DNA from: an uncultured Bacilli bacterium
GTDB lineage: Bacteria; Bacillota_I; Bacilli_A; RF39; UBA660
DNA: 64,000 bases
Direction of reading: 5' to 3'
NCBI GenBank assembly: GCA_934182615.1
Contig: CAKPRO010000003.1
Span: 38,061 to 102,060 of the forward strand
Shown: positions 35,166-44,185 of the stretch, piece after piece
How the letters are laid out: each line of letters begins with the position of its first letter
Numbering within the stretch: position 1 is the first letter of the stretch
Translations under genes and position numbers: made by a program
Notes under the pieces: model-generated
The model's database searches: none
Seen by the model: the letters and a program-made list of their open reading frames with translations, nothing else
What the model was told of the DNA's origin: nothing

Positions 35166-36371
35166 TTACATAGTATCTAATCGATTTATTATCTCTTTAT
35201 ATATTCTTTCATTCTTATTATCTTTAGGAATGTAGTATCTACTGCCAAGAAGGTTATCAGGTAAATATTGTTGTCTTACATAATCATTTTTATAATTATG
35301 TGGATACTTATATTCACTAGATGGATTCTTCAAATGATTAGGAACATCTCCTATATTCTTAGTACGAATATCTTCAAGGGCTTTATCAATAGCCATTTCA
35401 GCACTATTACTTTTAGGTGATAAAGTAAGTTCTATTACTATTTCTGATAATACAATCCTAGCTTCTGGTAATCCTAGTCTTAGGGCAGCATTAATCGCAG
35501 CATCTACTCTTGGACCCATACTTGGATTAGCAAGGCCAATATCTTCATAAACAATAACGGATAATCTTCTTACAATAATGTCTAAGTCTTCAGCATCAAT
35601 TAATCTAGCTAAATAATGAAGAGCAGCATTAACATCACTACCACGAATAGATTTTTGAAAAGCTGAAATTACATTATAATAACCATCAGCGTTCTTATCA
35701 AATAAACTATTAGTTCTATTACTTATTTTAGTTAAAGTATCTAAAGTAATATTTTTATCTTCAGTAGAGTAGTATGCTACTTCAAGTGTATTATAAGCAT
35801 ATCTTAAATCAGTACCTGATATACTAGCTAAATAGTTCTTTGCTTCATCAGTAATAGTTAAACCTTCTAAATAATTAGATTCTATAGCTTTATCGATACC
35901 TTTCTTAATATCATCACTAGTTAAATCTTTAAGTTCAAATAATTGGCAACGACTTCGAATAGCAGGATTAATAGCATGATATGGATTAGAAGTAGTCATA
36001 CCAATTAAAGTAATAATACCGGATTCAAGATAGGGCAAGAGAATATCTTGTTTATCTTTATTTAATCTATGTATTTCATCCACTATTACAATTAAACCAT
36101 CATATAATTTTGCTTCTTCAATAACTGTATCAAAATCTTTCTTATTATTTACAACAGCATTAAGATTACGATATCTCATACCAAGTTCTTCCGCTATTGC
36201 AGTAGCTATACTTGTCTTACCAATACCTGGATGGCCATATAAAATCATTGAAAATAATTTCTTATTTTTAACCAAATTATATATAACTTTATTTTCTCCT
36301 ACTAAATGTTCTTGACCAATAATATCTTTTAAAGATTTTGGTCTTAATTTAATTGATAATAATTCTTCCAT
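35166..36371 (-). CDS. rarA: Replication-associated recombination protein RarA (MgsA)
   Basis: An AAA+ ATPase that acts at stalled replication forks. 401 residues. Clamp-loader-like core with Walker A YGHPGIGKTSIA, Walker B IVDEIHRLNK, sensor 1 GMTTSNPYHAI and the arginine finger region NPAIRSRCQLF, followed by the tetramerisation domain with RLSVIVYEDIGLANP and the C-terminal HYKNDYVRQQYLP block. It keeps the Bacillus yrvM-yrvN neighbourhood but is inverted to convergent orientation here. Ribosome site AAGGAAT. Confidence 0.94.
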   Translation of the reverse strand: MEELLSIKLRPKSLKDIIGQEHLVGENKVIYNLVKNKKLFSMILYGHPGIGKTSIATAIAEELGMRYRNLNAVVNNKKDFDTVIEEAKLYDGLIVIVDEIHRLNKDKQDILLPYLESGIITLIGMTTSNPYHAINPAIRSRCQLFELKDLTSDDIKKGIDKAIESNYLEGLTITDEAKNYLASISGTDLRYAYNTLEVAYYSTEDKNITLDTLTKISNRTNSLFDKNADGYYNVISAFQKSIRGSDVNAALHYLARLIDAEDLDIIVRRLSVIVYEDIGLANPSMGPRVDAAINAALRLGLPEARIVLSEIVIELTLSPKSNSAEMAIDKALEDIRTKNIGDVPNHLKNPSSEYKYPHNYKNDYVRQQYLPDNLLGSRYYIPKDNKNERIYKEIINRLDTM

Positions 36372-36398
36372 AACATCACTATTCCTTTATAATAAAAT

Positions 36399-36425
36399 GA
36401 AGATAGCTCATAAAGAACTATCTTC
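36399..36425 (-). terminator. Hairpin between glyA and rarA
   Basis: The arms GAAGATAG and CTATCTTC are followed on the minus strand by CATTTTATT. It probably ends the glyA transcript, although the T-run is short. Confidence 0.6.
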
Positions 36426-36464
36426 AACGGACTATTTAAGTCTTTGTTTATTAATTCTTCATTA

Positions 36465-37688
36465 TTAATTATATATCTTATATTTATTAGTTAAACTTAA
36501 TACTCTTTTCTTTTCTCTATCTAAAACTCTATCATTATTGTAGTTATTTAATACATTATATATAATATCTCCAATAGTAATAAAGTCTTCTTCTTTTAAT
36601 CCTCTTGTAGTCATTGCAGGACTTCCTATACGAATACCACTTGCTTTCATAGGGCTAAGTGTTTCATTAGGTATAGTATTTTTATTAACTGTAATATGTA
36701 CTGAATCTAATATTTCTTCAGCTTCTTTACCAGTAATACCAAGTGAATTATATACATCTAATAATATTAAATGATTATCAGTACCACCAGAAATAACAAT
36801 CATACCCTTACTAATTAAATAATCAGATAAAGCTTTAATATTTTTAAGTACTTGTTCTTGATAGGTTACAAATGATGGCTGTAATGCTTCATAGAAACAT
36901 TGTGCTTTAGCAGCAATTACATGCATAAGTGGTCCACCTTGAATACCAGGAAAAATAGTTTTATTTATTTTCTTTATAATCTCTTCATTATTAGTAAGAA
37001 TAATACCACCTCTAGGGCCTCTTAAAGTTTTATGAGTAGTAGAAGTAACTACATCAGCATAATCAACGGGATTCATATGAAGATGGGCTGCGACTAAACC
37101 GGCAATATGGGCCATATCTACAAATAAGTAAGCATTAACTTCGTCTGCTATTTCTCTAAATTTTTTAAAATCAATACTTCTAGAGTAGGCACTAGCTCCC
37201 GCTATTATCATTTTAGGTTTTGTTTTTAAAGCAATTTCTCTAATGTTATCATAATCCAAATAACCAGTATCAGGATCCACTTTATAATCAACAATATTAT
37301 AATCTATACCACTAAAATTAAGAGGATGACCATGAGTTAAATGACCTCCATCAGATAAATTCATTCCCATAACAGTATCACCATGATTAAGTAATGCTCT
37401 ATATACAGCCATATTTGCTGAACTACCACTATGAGGTTGTACATTAGCATATTTACATCCAAATAACTTACATACATATTCAATAGCTAAATTTTCAACT
37501 ATATCAACATTCTCACATCCACCATAATATCTTTTACCTGGATATCCTTCAGCATATTTATTAGTAAATACACTACCTTGTAATTCTAATATATCTTTAG
37601 AAACATAGTTCTCACTAGCAATAAGTTCTATGTTATCATTTTGTCTTTTTTCTTCCTTTAATAAAGCTTCTTTTATTAATTTATCCAT
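36465..37688 (-). CDS. glyA: Serine hydroxymethyltransferase GlyA
   Basis: A PLP enzyme that converts serine and tetrahydrofolate to glycine and methylene-tetrahydrofolate. 407 residues, full length. Hallmarks: NIELIASENYVS at the N-terminus, YPGKRYYGGCENVD, ANVQPHSGSSANMAVY, VDMAHIAGLVAA, and the PLP-lysine block VVTSTTHKTLRGPRGG. Ribosome site AAGAGAG. It is divergent from the LuxR gene, with about 180 bp of AT-rich DNA between them. Confidence 0.97.
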   Translation of the reverse strand: MDKLIKEALLKEEKRQNDNIELIASENYVSKDILELQGSVFTNKYAEGYPGKRYYGGCENVDIVENLAIEYVCKLFGCKYANVQPHSGSSANMAVYRALLNHGDTVMGMNLSDGGHLTHGHPLNFSGIDYNIVDYKVDPDTGYLDYDNIREIALKTKPKMIIAGASAYSRSIDFKKFREIADEVNAYLFVDMAHIAGLVAAHLHMNPVDYADVVTSTTHKTLRGPRGGIILTNNEEIIKKINKTIFPGIQGGPLMHVIAAKAQCFYEALQPSFVTYQEQVLKNIKALSDYLISKGMIVISGGTDNHLILLDVYNSLGITGKEAEEILDSVHITVNKNTIPNETLSPMKASGIRIGSPAMTTRGLKEEDFITIGDIIYNVLNNYNNDRVLDREKKRVLSLTNKYKIYN

Positions 37689-37869
37689 TTATATCAACTC
37701 TCTTTCTTCTTTTATATTATAACTTATTTATAAGTTAAAGTAAATAAGTATTTTTAATTAAAGATATTTTGGTGAAAAGTTAAAAATTAAGATTTTTCTT
37801 TTAAAAAATATGTAAAATAGATAAAAGTATGTTAAAATAGTTAATAGAGTTGTTATAGGAGTGATTAAA

Positions 37870-39270
37870 ATGATAAATTCTAAAGTTACAAATATTAATA
37901 ACATACGTAAAAAGACTATTCCATATATGCTTTCATGGATTATCTTTTATTCATGGTTAGTTATGTTTTTTACTTGGTGGATTAATAATTTTAAAAATAA
38001 TTATATATTTGATGAAAATAGAATATCTATTTTATCATGTTTGTTATTATTAATAATACCTATAATATCGTATTTAACAATACCAGATAAATTTAAAAAG
38101 TATTTCAAAGTAGGGGGAATAGGAAGTTTAATTATTATAGTATCTTACTATATATTTAATACTATTCAAACTATTAGTATAATAAAAAATATTATATATA
38201 TATTACCATTATTCATTGGACTTACTTATGCTGGGTTATTACAAAGTTATATATACATTATGAATAATACAGAAAAGTTTTTTACTATAATTTTTGGAAA
38301 TTTTCTTCTTATGATTTTATCTATTTTAAATTATTATGATATCATAAATATTAATAATAATTATATATTTTTTATAATGATGTTAATATCATCGTTATTA
38401 CTTATGATAAAATTTAATATTAAGGATTATAAAGATGAAGAAGAAAAGTATTCTATCAATACTCCTAAAACATCAAAAATATTATATATATCATTATTAA
38501 TAAATTGTATATTTTTAGTATTTTGTAGAGGGGTAGGAAGAGCGTTTGTATTACTTGCTAATGATATGTATACATTTAATTTAGAAATATATTACTATTT
38601 AGGTGGATTAGTTGGATGTATAATATTAATTATTTTATATAGGAATTTTGAAAAATGTAATATTTTAACTTGGAATATAGTCTTTGGTTCATTTATTTTT
38701 GCCGCTATTTTATATATGTATCCAGCAACAGAATTTATAAAAGATATGTATGCATTTATATTAGGAATAGGTATATTAATGGGAATATGTAGTATGTATT
38801 ATACTCTTGGAGTAATTAGTAAAAAATATTGGGATTTTACGTATACAAGATTTAATATTTTAATAATTGATATCTTAGGATGTGGTTTAGGTACCTTTTT
38901 AGGTAATTATATATATAGTGCTGGTAGTAATACATTTAATATGATAATATTAACTATTTCTGTTATTATGATGATAATATTACTTATTATTTCACCAATT
39001 TTATTAATTACCTATTTTAATGATAAATGGGATGAAGATTCAACAAAAGCAATAATTGATAATTATAATATTAGAAAGTTTAGTAAATATAATTTTACAT
39101 CAAAAGAAATAGAAGTATGTAATTATATGCTTCAAAGTTTAACTGTTAGGCAAATAGCCGCTAATATGAATATTAGTGAAAATACTGTTAAGTTTCATAA
39201 AAAACAAATATTCAAAAAATTAAATATAAATTCTAAAGAAGAATTTAATAATATTTTAAATAATGGATAA
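37870..39270 (+). CDS. Polytopic membrane protein with C-terminal LuxR-type DNA-binding domain
   Basis: 466 residues. About twelve hydrophobic segments (residues 15-385) form an MFS-sized membrane domain, and the last 60 residues are a LuxR/GerE helix-turn-helix (FTSKEIEVCNYMLQSLTVRQ, then NISENTVKFHKKQIFKKLNI). Membrane-tethered LuxR regulators of this kind are known in gut Actinobacteria and Firmicutes, but their signals are mostly unknown. ATG 37870 has ATAGGAGTG upstream. It ends with its own terminator, and the SipW surface locus follows in the same direction; control of that locus is a reasonable inference. Confidence 0.82.
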   Translation: MINSKVTNINNIRKKTIPYMLSWIIFYSWLVMFFTWWINNFKNNYIFDENRISILSCLLLLIIPIISYLTIPDKFKKYFKVGGIGSLIIIVSYYIFNTIQTISIIKNIIYILPLFIGLTYAGLLQSYIYIMNNTEKFFTIIFGNFLLMILSILNYYDIININNNYIFFIMMLISSLLLMIKFNIKDYKDEEEKYSINTPKTSKILYISLLINCIFLVFCRGVGRAFVLLANDMYTFNLEIYYYLGGLVGCIILIILYRNFEKCNILTWNIVFGSFIFAAILYMYPATEFIKDMYAFILGIGILMGICSMYYTLGVISKKYWDFTYTRFNILIIDILGCGLGTFLGNYIYSAGSNTFNMIILTISVIMMIILLIISPILLITYFNDKWDEDSTKAIIDNYNIRKFSKYNFTSKEIEVCNYMLQSLTVRQIAANMNISENTVKFHKKQIFKKLNINSKEEFNNILNNG

Positions 39271-39289
39271 CCTACTTATAAGGGTAGAG

Positions 39290-39320
39290 AACAGCCTACC
39301 CTAAAAGGTAGGTTGTTTTT
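39290..39320 (+). terminator. Terminator of the membrane LuxR gene
   Basis: AACAGCCTACC and GGTAGGTTGTT flank a 6-base loop and are followed by T6. Confidence 0.88.
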
Positions 39321-39420
39321 TATATAAAAAAGATTTAAAATTAAAGCATAAAATTAATATAGAGGAACATATCATATATATGCTTTCTTTAAATAATGGA
39401 GGTGTAATAAAAGAAAATAA

Positions 39421-39475
39421 AAAAGATATATATACAATAATAAATAATAATAAATAATAATAATAAAATAAAAAA
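39421..39475. repeat. AAT-type simple repeat upstream of the SipW locus
   Basis: A run of AATAAT/AAATAA units lies between the LuxR terminator and the first surface gene. An unused GGAGGTG site at about 39400 precedes it. Length changes here could alter leader length or expression, which is inference. Confidence 0.5.
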
Positions 39476-39492
39476 AGATAGGAGAAATAAAT

Positions 39493-40158
39493 ATGGAAAA
39501 AAATAGAACAGGACAAATAATAACAATAATAGCATTAATAGTAGGAGTAGTAGGATTATCAATAGGCTTTGCTGCCTTTTCAAGTGCACTTAATATTCAA
39601 GCAAGTGCTAATGTAAAACCGGATAGTAACACAATGAATGTAGATTTTTCTAGTTCAATGGCAGCAGTAGAAACAAATGATATTATTCCAACAACAGTAC
39701 CAGAAGCTGGAATAGAAAGTACTGCTGCTAAAATAGATAATACATCAGATCCTACAATTAAAAATTTAAGTGCTACATTTACTGAACCAGGACAAAAAGC
39801 AGTATATGAATTTTATGCATTTAATACTGGTGAATTAAAAGCTTTTTTAAAAAGTATAGTATATGAAAATGTAACCGGTGAAACTAGTAATAAAATATGT
39901 ACAGCCGTGCAAGGTGGAAATACCGCTACTGAAACATTAGTACAAAAAGCCTGTGAAAAAATATCAGTCACAGTAGCAGTAGGAGACTCTGTTTCAACTA
40001 CTAGTGGTATAGCATCTATTTCTGATCATGCATTAGAAAAAAAGACTAGTGAAAAAATAACAGTTACTTTAGAATATGCAGCAGATGCTGAAAGAGTTGA
40101 CGGTGATTTTACTGTTTCGTTTGGTAATATTATTTTAAATTATAGTTCTGCCAATTAA
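39493..40158 (+). CDS. Secreted TasA/camelysin-like protein with SipW-type signal
   Basis: 221 residues. The N-terminal segment (ITIIALIVGVVGLSIGFAAF) is a hydrophobic signal followed by a short polar region, as in SipW-processed proteins; cleavage near FAAFSSA is likely. The mature part is beta-rich, Thr- and Ser-rich, low in Lys, and contains AVYEFYAFNTGELKAFLKS, the 'Y-x-F-x-x-x-N-x-G' pattern of TasA-like proteins. Two Cys (KICTAVQ, KACEKI) could form a disulphide. It is the first gene of the cluster, with AGGAGAA upstream, and is separated from sipW by a strong hairpin that may set its expression above the rest. Confidence 0.75.
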   Translation: MEKNRTGQIITIIALIVGVVGLSIGFAAFSSALNIQASANVKPDSNTMNVDFSSSMAAVETNDIIPTTVPEAGIESTAAKIDNTSDPTIKNLSATFTEPGQKAVYEFYAFNTGELKAFLKSIVYENVTGETSNKICTAVQGGNTATETLVQKACEKISVTVAVGDSVSTTSGIASISDHALEKKTSEKITVTLEYAADAERVDGDFTVSFGNIILNYSSAN

Positions 40159-40162
40159 AAAA

Positions 40163-40186
40163 TGACACGGTAAAATAACCGTGTCA
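40163..40186 (+). terminator. Hairpin between the TasA-like gene and sipW
   Basis: The GC-rich perfect arms TGACACGG and CCGTGTCA enclose TAAAATAA. Only a short T-run follows, so partial termination or mRNA protection is likely. Confidence 0.7.
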
Positions 40187-40206
40187 ATTTAAGATAGGAG
40201 AATAAA

Positions 40207-41337
40207 ATGAAAAAAAGTTATATTAAAATAATAATTTTGCTTTTAATTTTTAGTATATTATTTATTTTAAATATTTTTACTTTTAAAATATTAGATCAAA
40301 TAAAATTAGATATTATATTATTACTAATATTTGTATTAACATATATAACATTAGGTTTTGAAAAAGATAGACATCGTTATACTAAAGATGTAATTCTAGA
40401 AATAACAATAATTTTAATATCCTTTTTTATATTATACTATTTATTTGGTATATTAGTAGGATTTGCACAAAATGCTAATTATTATACATATAAATCATTA
40501 ATAAATATTATTCTTCCAATTATAATATTTATACTAATAAAAGAAGTTTTAAGATATCAATTATTAACTAAGGCTAGTGAATCTAAAATAATAACAATAT
40601 TAATATGCATATTTTTTATAATAATAGACAATGTTATAGCTTTTTCTATACATAATATCAATATTAATAAAGAAACCTTTTTGTTAATATCCTTAATATT
40701 CTTACCTTCTATAACTGAAAATATTCTATGTACTTATTTAAGTCTAAAATTTGGATATAAACCATGTATCTTTTATTTATTAATTATAAATATATATAAA
40801 TATTTTGCTCCTATAATTCCTAATCCCAACGAATATTTATATTCAATAATATTTCTTATTTTACCATTAATAATATTTAAAAAAATAAAACAATTAACTG
40901 AAATGGAACAAAATGAATTAAACTTATTAATAAAAAGCAAATCAAGGAAATTAGAACTTATAATAATTGTTCCACTAGTGTTAATAGTAACTTCTATGGT
41001 ATATGTAATATCAGGTTATTTTAGATACTATATGGTAGCAGTAGCTAGTGGTTCTATGGAACCAAAGCTTTCAAAAGGAGATGTAGTTATTATAGATAAA
41101 AATTTTGATAAATGTAATAAAGGAGATATTATTGCTTATTATTATGAAAAAAAGATAATAATTCATAGGGTATATAAAATAATAAAAACAGATGATGAAT
41201 ATTTTATATATACTAAAGGAGACGCTAATAATAATTATGATAATTATAAAATAACAAATGATATGATAGTAGGTATAGTAAAATTTAAAATACCATTAGT
41301 AGGCTATCCTACAGTTTTACTTAATGAGAGGTGGTAA
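40207..41337 (+). CDS. sipW: ER-type (SipW-like) signal peptidase I with an extra membrane domain
   Basis: 376 residues. The first about 240 residues contain seven or eight hydrophobic segments, an unusual addition to a peptidase. The C-terminal part is a peptidase S26 domain: catalytic Ser in VASGSMEP, the GDVVIID block, and IIHRVYKI, where a His takes the place of the bacterial catalytic Lys, as in SipW and eukaryotic signal peptidases. It ends with the TKGDANN box. It probably cleaves the atypical signals of the proteins at 39493 and 42466, and possibly those at 62 kb. It is in a tight run with the next gene (6-base gap). Confidence 0.85.
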   Translation: MKKSYIKIIILLLIFSILFILNIFTFKILDQIKLDIILLLIFVLTYITLGFEKDRHRYTKDVILEITIILISFFILYYLFGILVGFAQNANYYTYKSLINIILPIIIFILIKEVLRYQLLTKASESKIITILICIFFIIIDNVIAFSIHNININKETFLLISLIFLPSITENILCTYLSLKFGYKPCIFYLLIINIYKYFAPIIPNPNEYLYSIIFLILPLIIFKKIKQLTEMEQNELNLLIKSKSRKLELIIIVPLVLIVTSMVYVISGYFRYYMVAVASGSMEPKLSKGDVVIIDKNFDKCNKGDIIAYYYEKKIIIHRVYKIIKTDDEYFIYTKGDANNNYDNYKITNDMIVGIVKFKIPLVGYPTVLLNERW

Positions 41338-41343
41338 TAAATA

Positions 41344-42423
41344 ATGAAAAGAAAAAATAAGAAAAATACTAAAAAAATTTATATTCCATTTTTTGGTAGA
41401 ATTATTTTTTGTACATTATTTTTTGTTGTATTACTTTTAATAGGAATAGAATTCATAATCAATTCTTTAAAAATAGAACATAAAGAACAATTATATTTTA
41501 AAGAAACAGGTAATGTTACATATTCGGTATGTCTTATGAAGAATGACTTTTTTGAAGAAGAATGTTTAAATCCAAACATGACATATATTGCTAGTTTAAT
41601 TAAAAATATTTCATTAAATTTTAATTATCAACTTACAAGTAATAAAAATGATTTAATAAAAAACATGGATTATGAAATACTTGCAAAGTTAATAATAAAA
41701 AATAATGAAACATCTGCTAAATATTTTGAAAAAGAATATATCTTACAAGAAAAGACTAATACGGATATAACAAAAGAAGATAGTACTTATACTTTAAATA
41801 AAAAAGTAAATATAGATTATGAATATTATAATAATGTTGCTAATAAATTTAAAGCACAATATGGAGTTGATTTTGAAAGCTACTTAGAGGTATCATTAAA
41901 TATTTATAACGATACTAATGCTTATTATAATATACCAAATTCTGGAAGAGTAATAGTTCAAATACCATTATCACAAAAAGCTATAGAAATTAAACTAGAT
42001 ACTCAAGAAATAAATAAAACTCAAAACAAAACATTAACAACAAAAGATTTTAATGTAGAAAATTGGTTACGTTTAATATTAGGTATAATATTCATATTAT
42101 TTTCATTTTATTTTATATCATCATTATTTTATTTAATTCGTACTTGTAAAACAAAAAACAATCCATATGATAAATATATAAAAAAGATTTTAAAAGAATA
42201 TGATCGTTTAATAGTGGAAACTTCTACATTTCCAACATTAGAAAATTACAATATATTAAAAATAAATAATTTTAATGAATTAATTGATGTTAGAGATAAT
42301 CTAAGATTACCAATAATGTATTATGTAGTAATTAAACATGAAAAAGCTCACTTTTATATTCTTCATGAAAATAATTTATATTTATATACTTTAAAAAATG
42401 CAGATATAAAAAAGAAAAAATAA
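41344..42423 (+). CDS. DUF5305-like membrane protein
   Basis: 359 residues. A signal-anchor helix (residues 20-40), an outer beta-rich domain of about 190 residues, a second helix (about 240-260) and a cytosolic tail. The tail contains YDRLIVETSTFP and ILKINNFNELIDVRDNLRLPI, the C-terminal pattern of DUF5305 proteins, which commonly accompany SipW-type peptidases. Ribosome site GAGAGGTGG. It could anchor, export or assemble the secreted partners; no enzymatic motif is seen. Confidence 0.7.
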   Translation: MKRKNKKNTKKIYIPFFGRIIFCTLFFVVLLLIGIEFIINSLKIEHKEQLYFKETGNVTYSVCLMKNDFFEEECLNPNMTYIASLIKNISLNFNYQLTSNKNDLIKNMDYEILAKLIIKNNETSAKYFEKEYILQEKTNTDITKEDSTYTLNKKVNIDYEYYNNVANKFKAQYGVDFESYLEVSLNIYNDTNAYYNIPNSGRVIVQIPLSQKAIEIKLDTQEINKTQNKTLTTKDFNVENWLRLILGIIFILFSFYFISSLFYLIRTCKTKNNPYDKYIKKILKEYDRLIVETSTFPTLENYNILKINNFNELIDVRDNLRLPIMYYVVIKHEKAHFYILHENNLYLYTLKNADIKKKK

Positions 42424-42465
42424 TATTATAACAATTAGGAATACTTTTTATTTGGAGGTAAATAT

Positions 42466-43992
42466 ATGAAATTAAGAAAGAAAAAAATATTAACAAAAAA
42501 GAATAATTATATTTATCTATATATCTGTATTTTTATATTAATTTTATTTTTAAGTGTTGGCTTTTCAGCCTATAATAACAAGCTATCTATAGATAATATT
42601 AGTTCTATAGTTAGAGTAGATAAAGATATTCGAGTAACTAATGTTAATATTAATGAGGTAAATTCCGCTAGTGGTTATTATGAAGATTATAATGTTACAA
42701 GTATTTCTGGAGATGTAAAATTAGATAATAAGGATTCATATATTATATATGAAGTAACTATTTATAATTTAGGTAATGTTCCGATGGGTATAAGTAGTGC
42801 ATCTATAAATAATGATAATTTAAAATATGAATTTATTGATTATAATTTAAAAGAAGCACTTTGTGAAAACGATAAATGTACATTAGGAATAAAGAAAAAA
42901 ATTAAAATTAAAATATCATATAAAGAAGATGCTAATATTAATGAGGTAACTAATCACTTTACTTTAAGTTTCAATTTTGGTAGAATTTTTAATATTACAT
43001 ATTTTAATATACCAAATAGTAATAATTTTCCATCAAAAATAATAGAAGGGGATAATTTAGATATAAATATTATCAATAATACAGATTATTTTTTAAAAGT
43101 ATATATGAGTAATCGATTATTAACAGAAGGTACTGATTATCAATATATTAATAATAATTTAGTAGTAACTAATATTAATGGGGACATAAAAATATATTTT
43201 AAAATGCCAATATGTCAAAGGGCAACAGTTCTTCATACTGAAGAATGTAAAGGAAATTATTGTAATGGTATGGGTTATAAACCAGGTGGAGCAATGGGTT
43301 CTAGCACAATAACATACGGTTCATTAGGAACCACTGGAGAATTAAAATCAGGCGATGCCTTCGACTGTGACGTAAATGGTGATGGTATATATGACTCCGA
43401 AACTGAAAGATTCTACTATGTTAAAGACTTAAAAAATAATGATAATATAGCAGTATTAATATATTATAACAATGTAAGTAATGGAACTCCTAGCAATGAT
43501 ATGTACTATCAATATTATACAATTGCTGAAAACTGGCATGGACCATTAAATGCAATGAGCCAGCTACCAACAACAGCACAGTGGAAAAATGTAAAACTAT
43601 CACAAACTAGCAGAAAACTTGTAAATGAATATGGAACAACAAGTTCAAAAGATGGACACAGCTATCCAGAAACTCTAGACTATTCAAATTATGCTGCTCG
43701 CCTATTAACAATGGCTGAAGTAAAAAAACTAACAACAGCTTATATCCCGTCTTGGAAAAATGGAGAATTGGATGCCCATCTATATCTAGTCGAAAATACA
43801 AATTTTTCCAAAAAAGATAACTCAAAATTTGATGGATACTGGCTAGAAACACCAAGAAACACTATGTCTAATCATGGCTGGATAATCTACGCTACTGCAA
43901 GAAGAGTCCATAGTATAGAAGTTCAGCGAACCGACGTATTAGTCGGAGTTAGACCAGTAATTGAAGTATCAAAAAATGATATTTCGTATTAA
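42466..43992 (+). CDS. SipW-type signal surface protein with a calcium-loop-like motif and a DUF6273-like C-terminal domain
   Basis: 508 residues. Basic N-terminus, then a signal (YICIFILILFLSVGFSAY) like that of TasA proteins. Residues 35-170 form a beta-rich TasA-like region (YIIYEVTIYNLGNVPMG). Residues 255-508 form a distinct domain: four Cys near the start (ICQRA, EECKGNYC, FDCDV), a D-x-N-x-D-G loop (D302-VNGDGIYDSE) like calcium-binding dockerin loops, and a C-terminal VGVRPVIEVS typical of DUF6273/fibrobacter-type modules. Base composition becomes noticeably more C-rich after about 43230, which suggests the module was added by recombination. Last gene of the cluster; ribosome site TGGAGGT. 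Confidence 0.7.
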   Translation: MKLRKKKILTKKNNYIYLYICIFILILFLSVGFSAYNNKLSIDNISSIVRVDKDIRVTNVNINEVNSASGYYEDYNVTSISGDVKLDNKDSYIIYEVTIYNLGNVPMGISSASINNDNLKYEFIDYNLKEALCENDKCTLGIKKKIKIKISYKEDANINEVTNHFTLSFNFGRIFNITYFNIPNSNNFPSKIIEGDNLDINIINNTDYFLKVYMSNRLLTEGTDYQYINNNLVVTNINGDIKIYFKMPICQRATVLHTEECKGNYCNGMGYKPGGAMGSSTITYGSLGTTGELKSGDAFDCDVNGDGIYDSETERFYYVKDLKNNDNIAVLIYYNNVSNGTPSNDMYYQYYTIAENWHGPLNAMSQLPTTAQWKNVKLSQTSRKLVNEYGTTSSKDGHSYPETLDYSNYAARLLTMAEVKKLTTAYIPSWKNGELDAHLYLVENTNFSKKDNSKFDGYWLETPRNTMSNHGWIIYATARRVHSIEVQRTDVLVGVRPVIEVSKNDISY

Positions 43993-44042
43993 AAAAATTT
44001 ATGCTATAAATAGAATTAAAAATATTAGATGACAATAAAGAA

Positions 44043-44071
44043 TTGACAAATGTTTAAAAATATAGTACAAT
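44043..44071 (+). promoter_or_regulatory. Promoter for the 44080 leader
   Basis: TTGACA (44043-44048) and TACAAT (44066-44071) with 17-bp spacing. Confidence 0.8.
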
Positions 44072-44077
44072 CATATT

Positions 44078-44166
44078 GTGCTTATTGCACTATAGTTAAT
44101 TAAAAGCGGTGTATCCAGCCATAAGTGGAAGCTAAAAAAGGAAATTAGAGACTAAACTCTAATTTT
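44078..44166 (+). ncRNA. Structured leader with terminator, possible riboswitch
   Basis: About 90 nt between the promoter and the 44186 gene. It contains a GTGC/GCAC hairpin at its start, then AGC...GCT enclosing TCCA-GCCATAAG-TGGA, then an intrinsic terminator AAATTAGAG (44142-44150)/CTCTAATTT (44157-44165) with a T-run, before the GGGG ribosome site. A terminator placed between promoter and gene suggests attenuation. I do not recognise the class. Confidence 0.5.
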
Positions 44167-44185
44167 TATTTAAGGGGAAAATTAT

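Noticed and set aside
39301..39589. Minus-strand Leu/Phe/Tyr-rich ORFs over the AAT repeat
   Set aside because: Their composition comes from the simple repeat read in reverse; there is no ribosome site and the start of the TasA-like gene overlaps.
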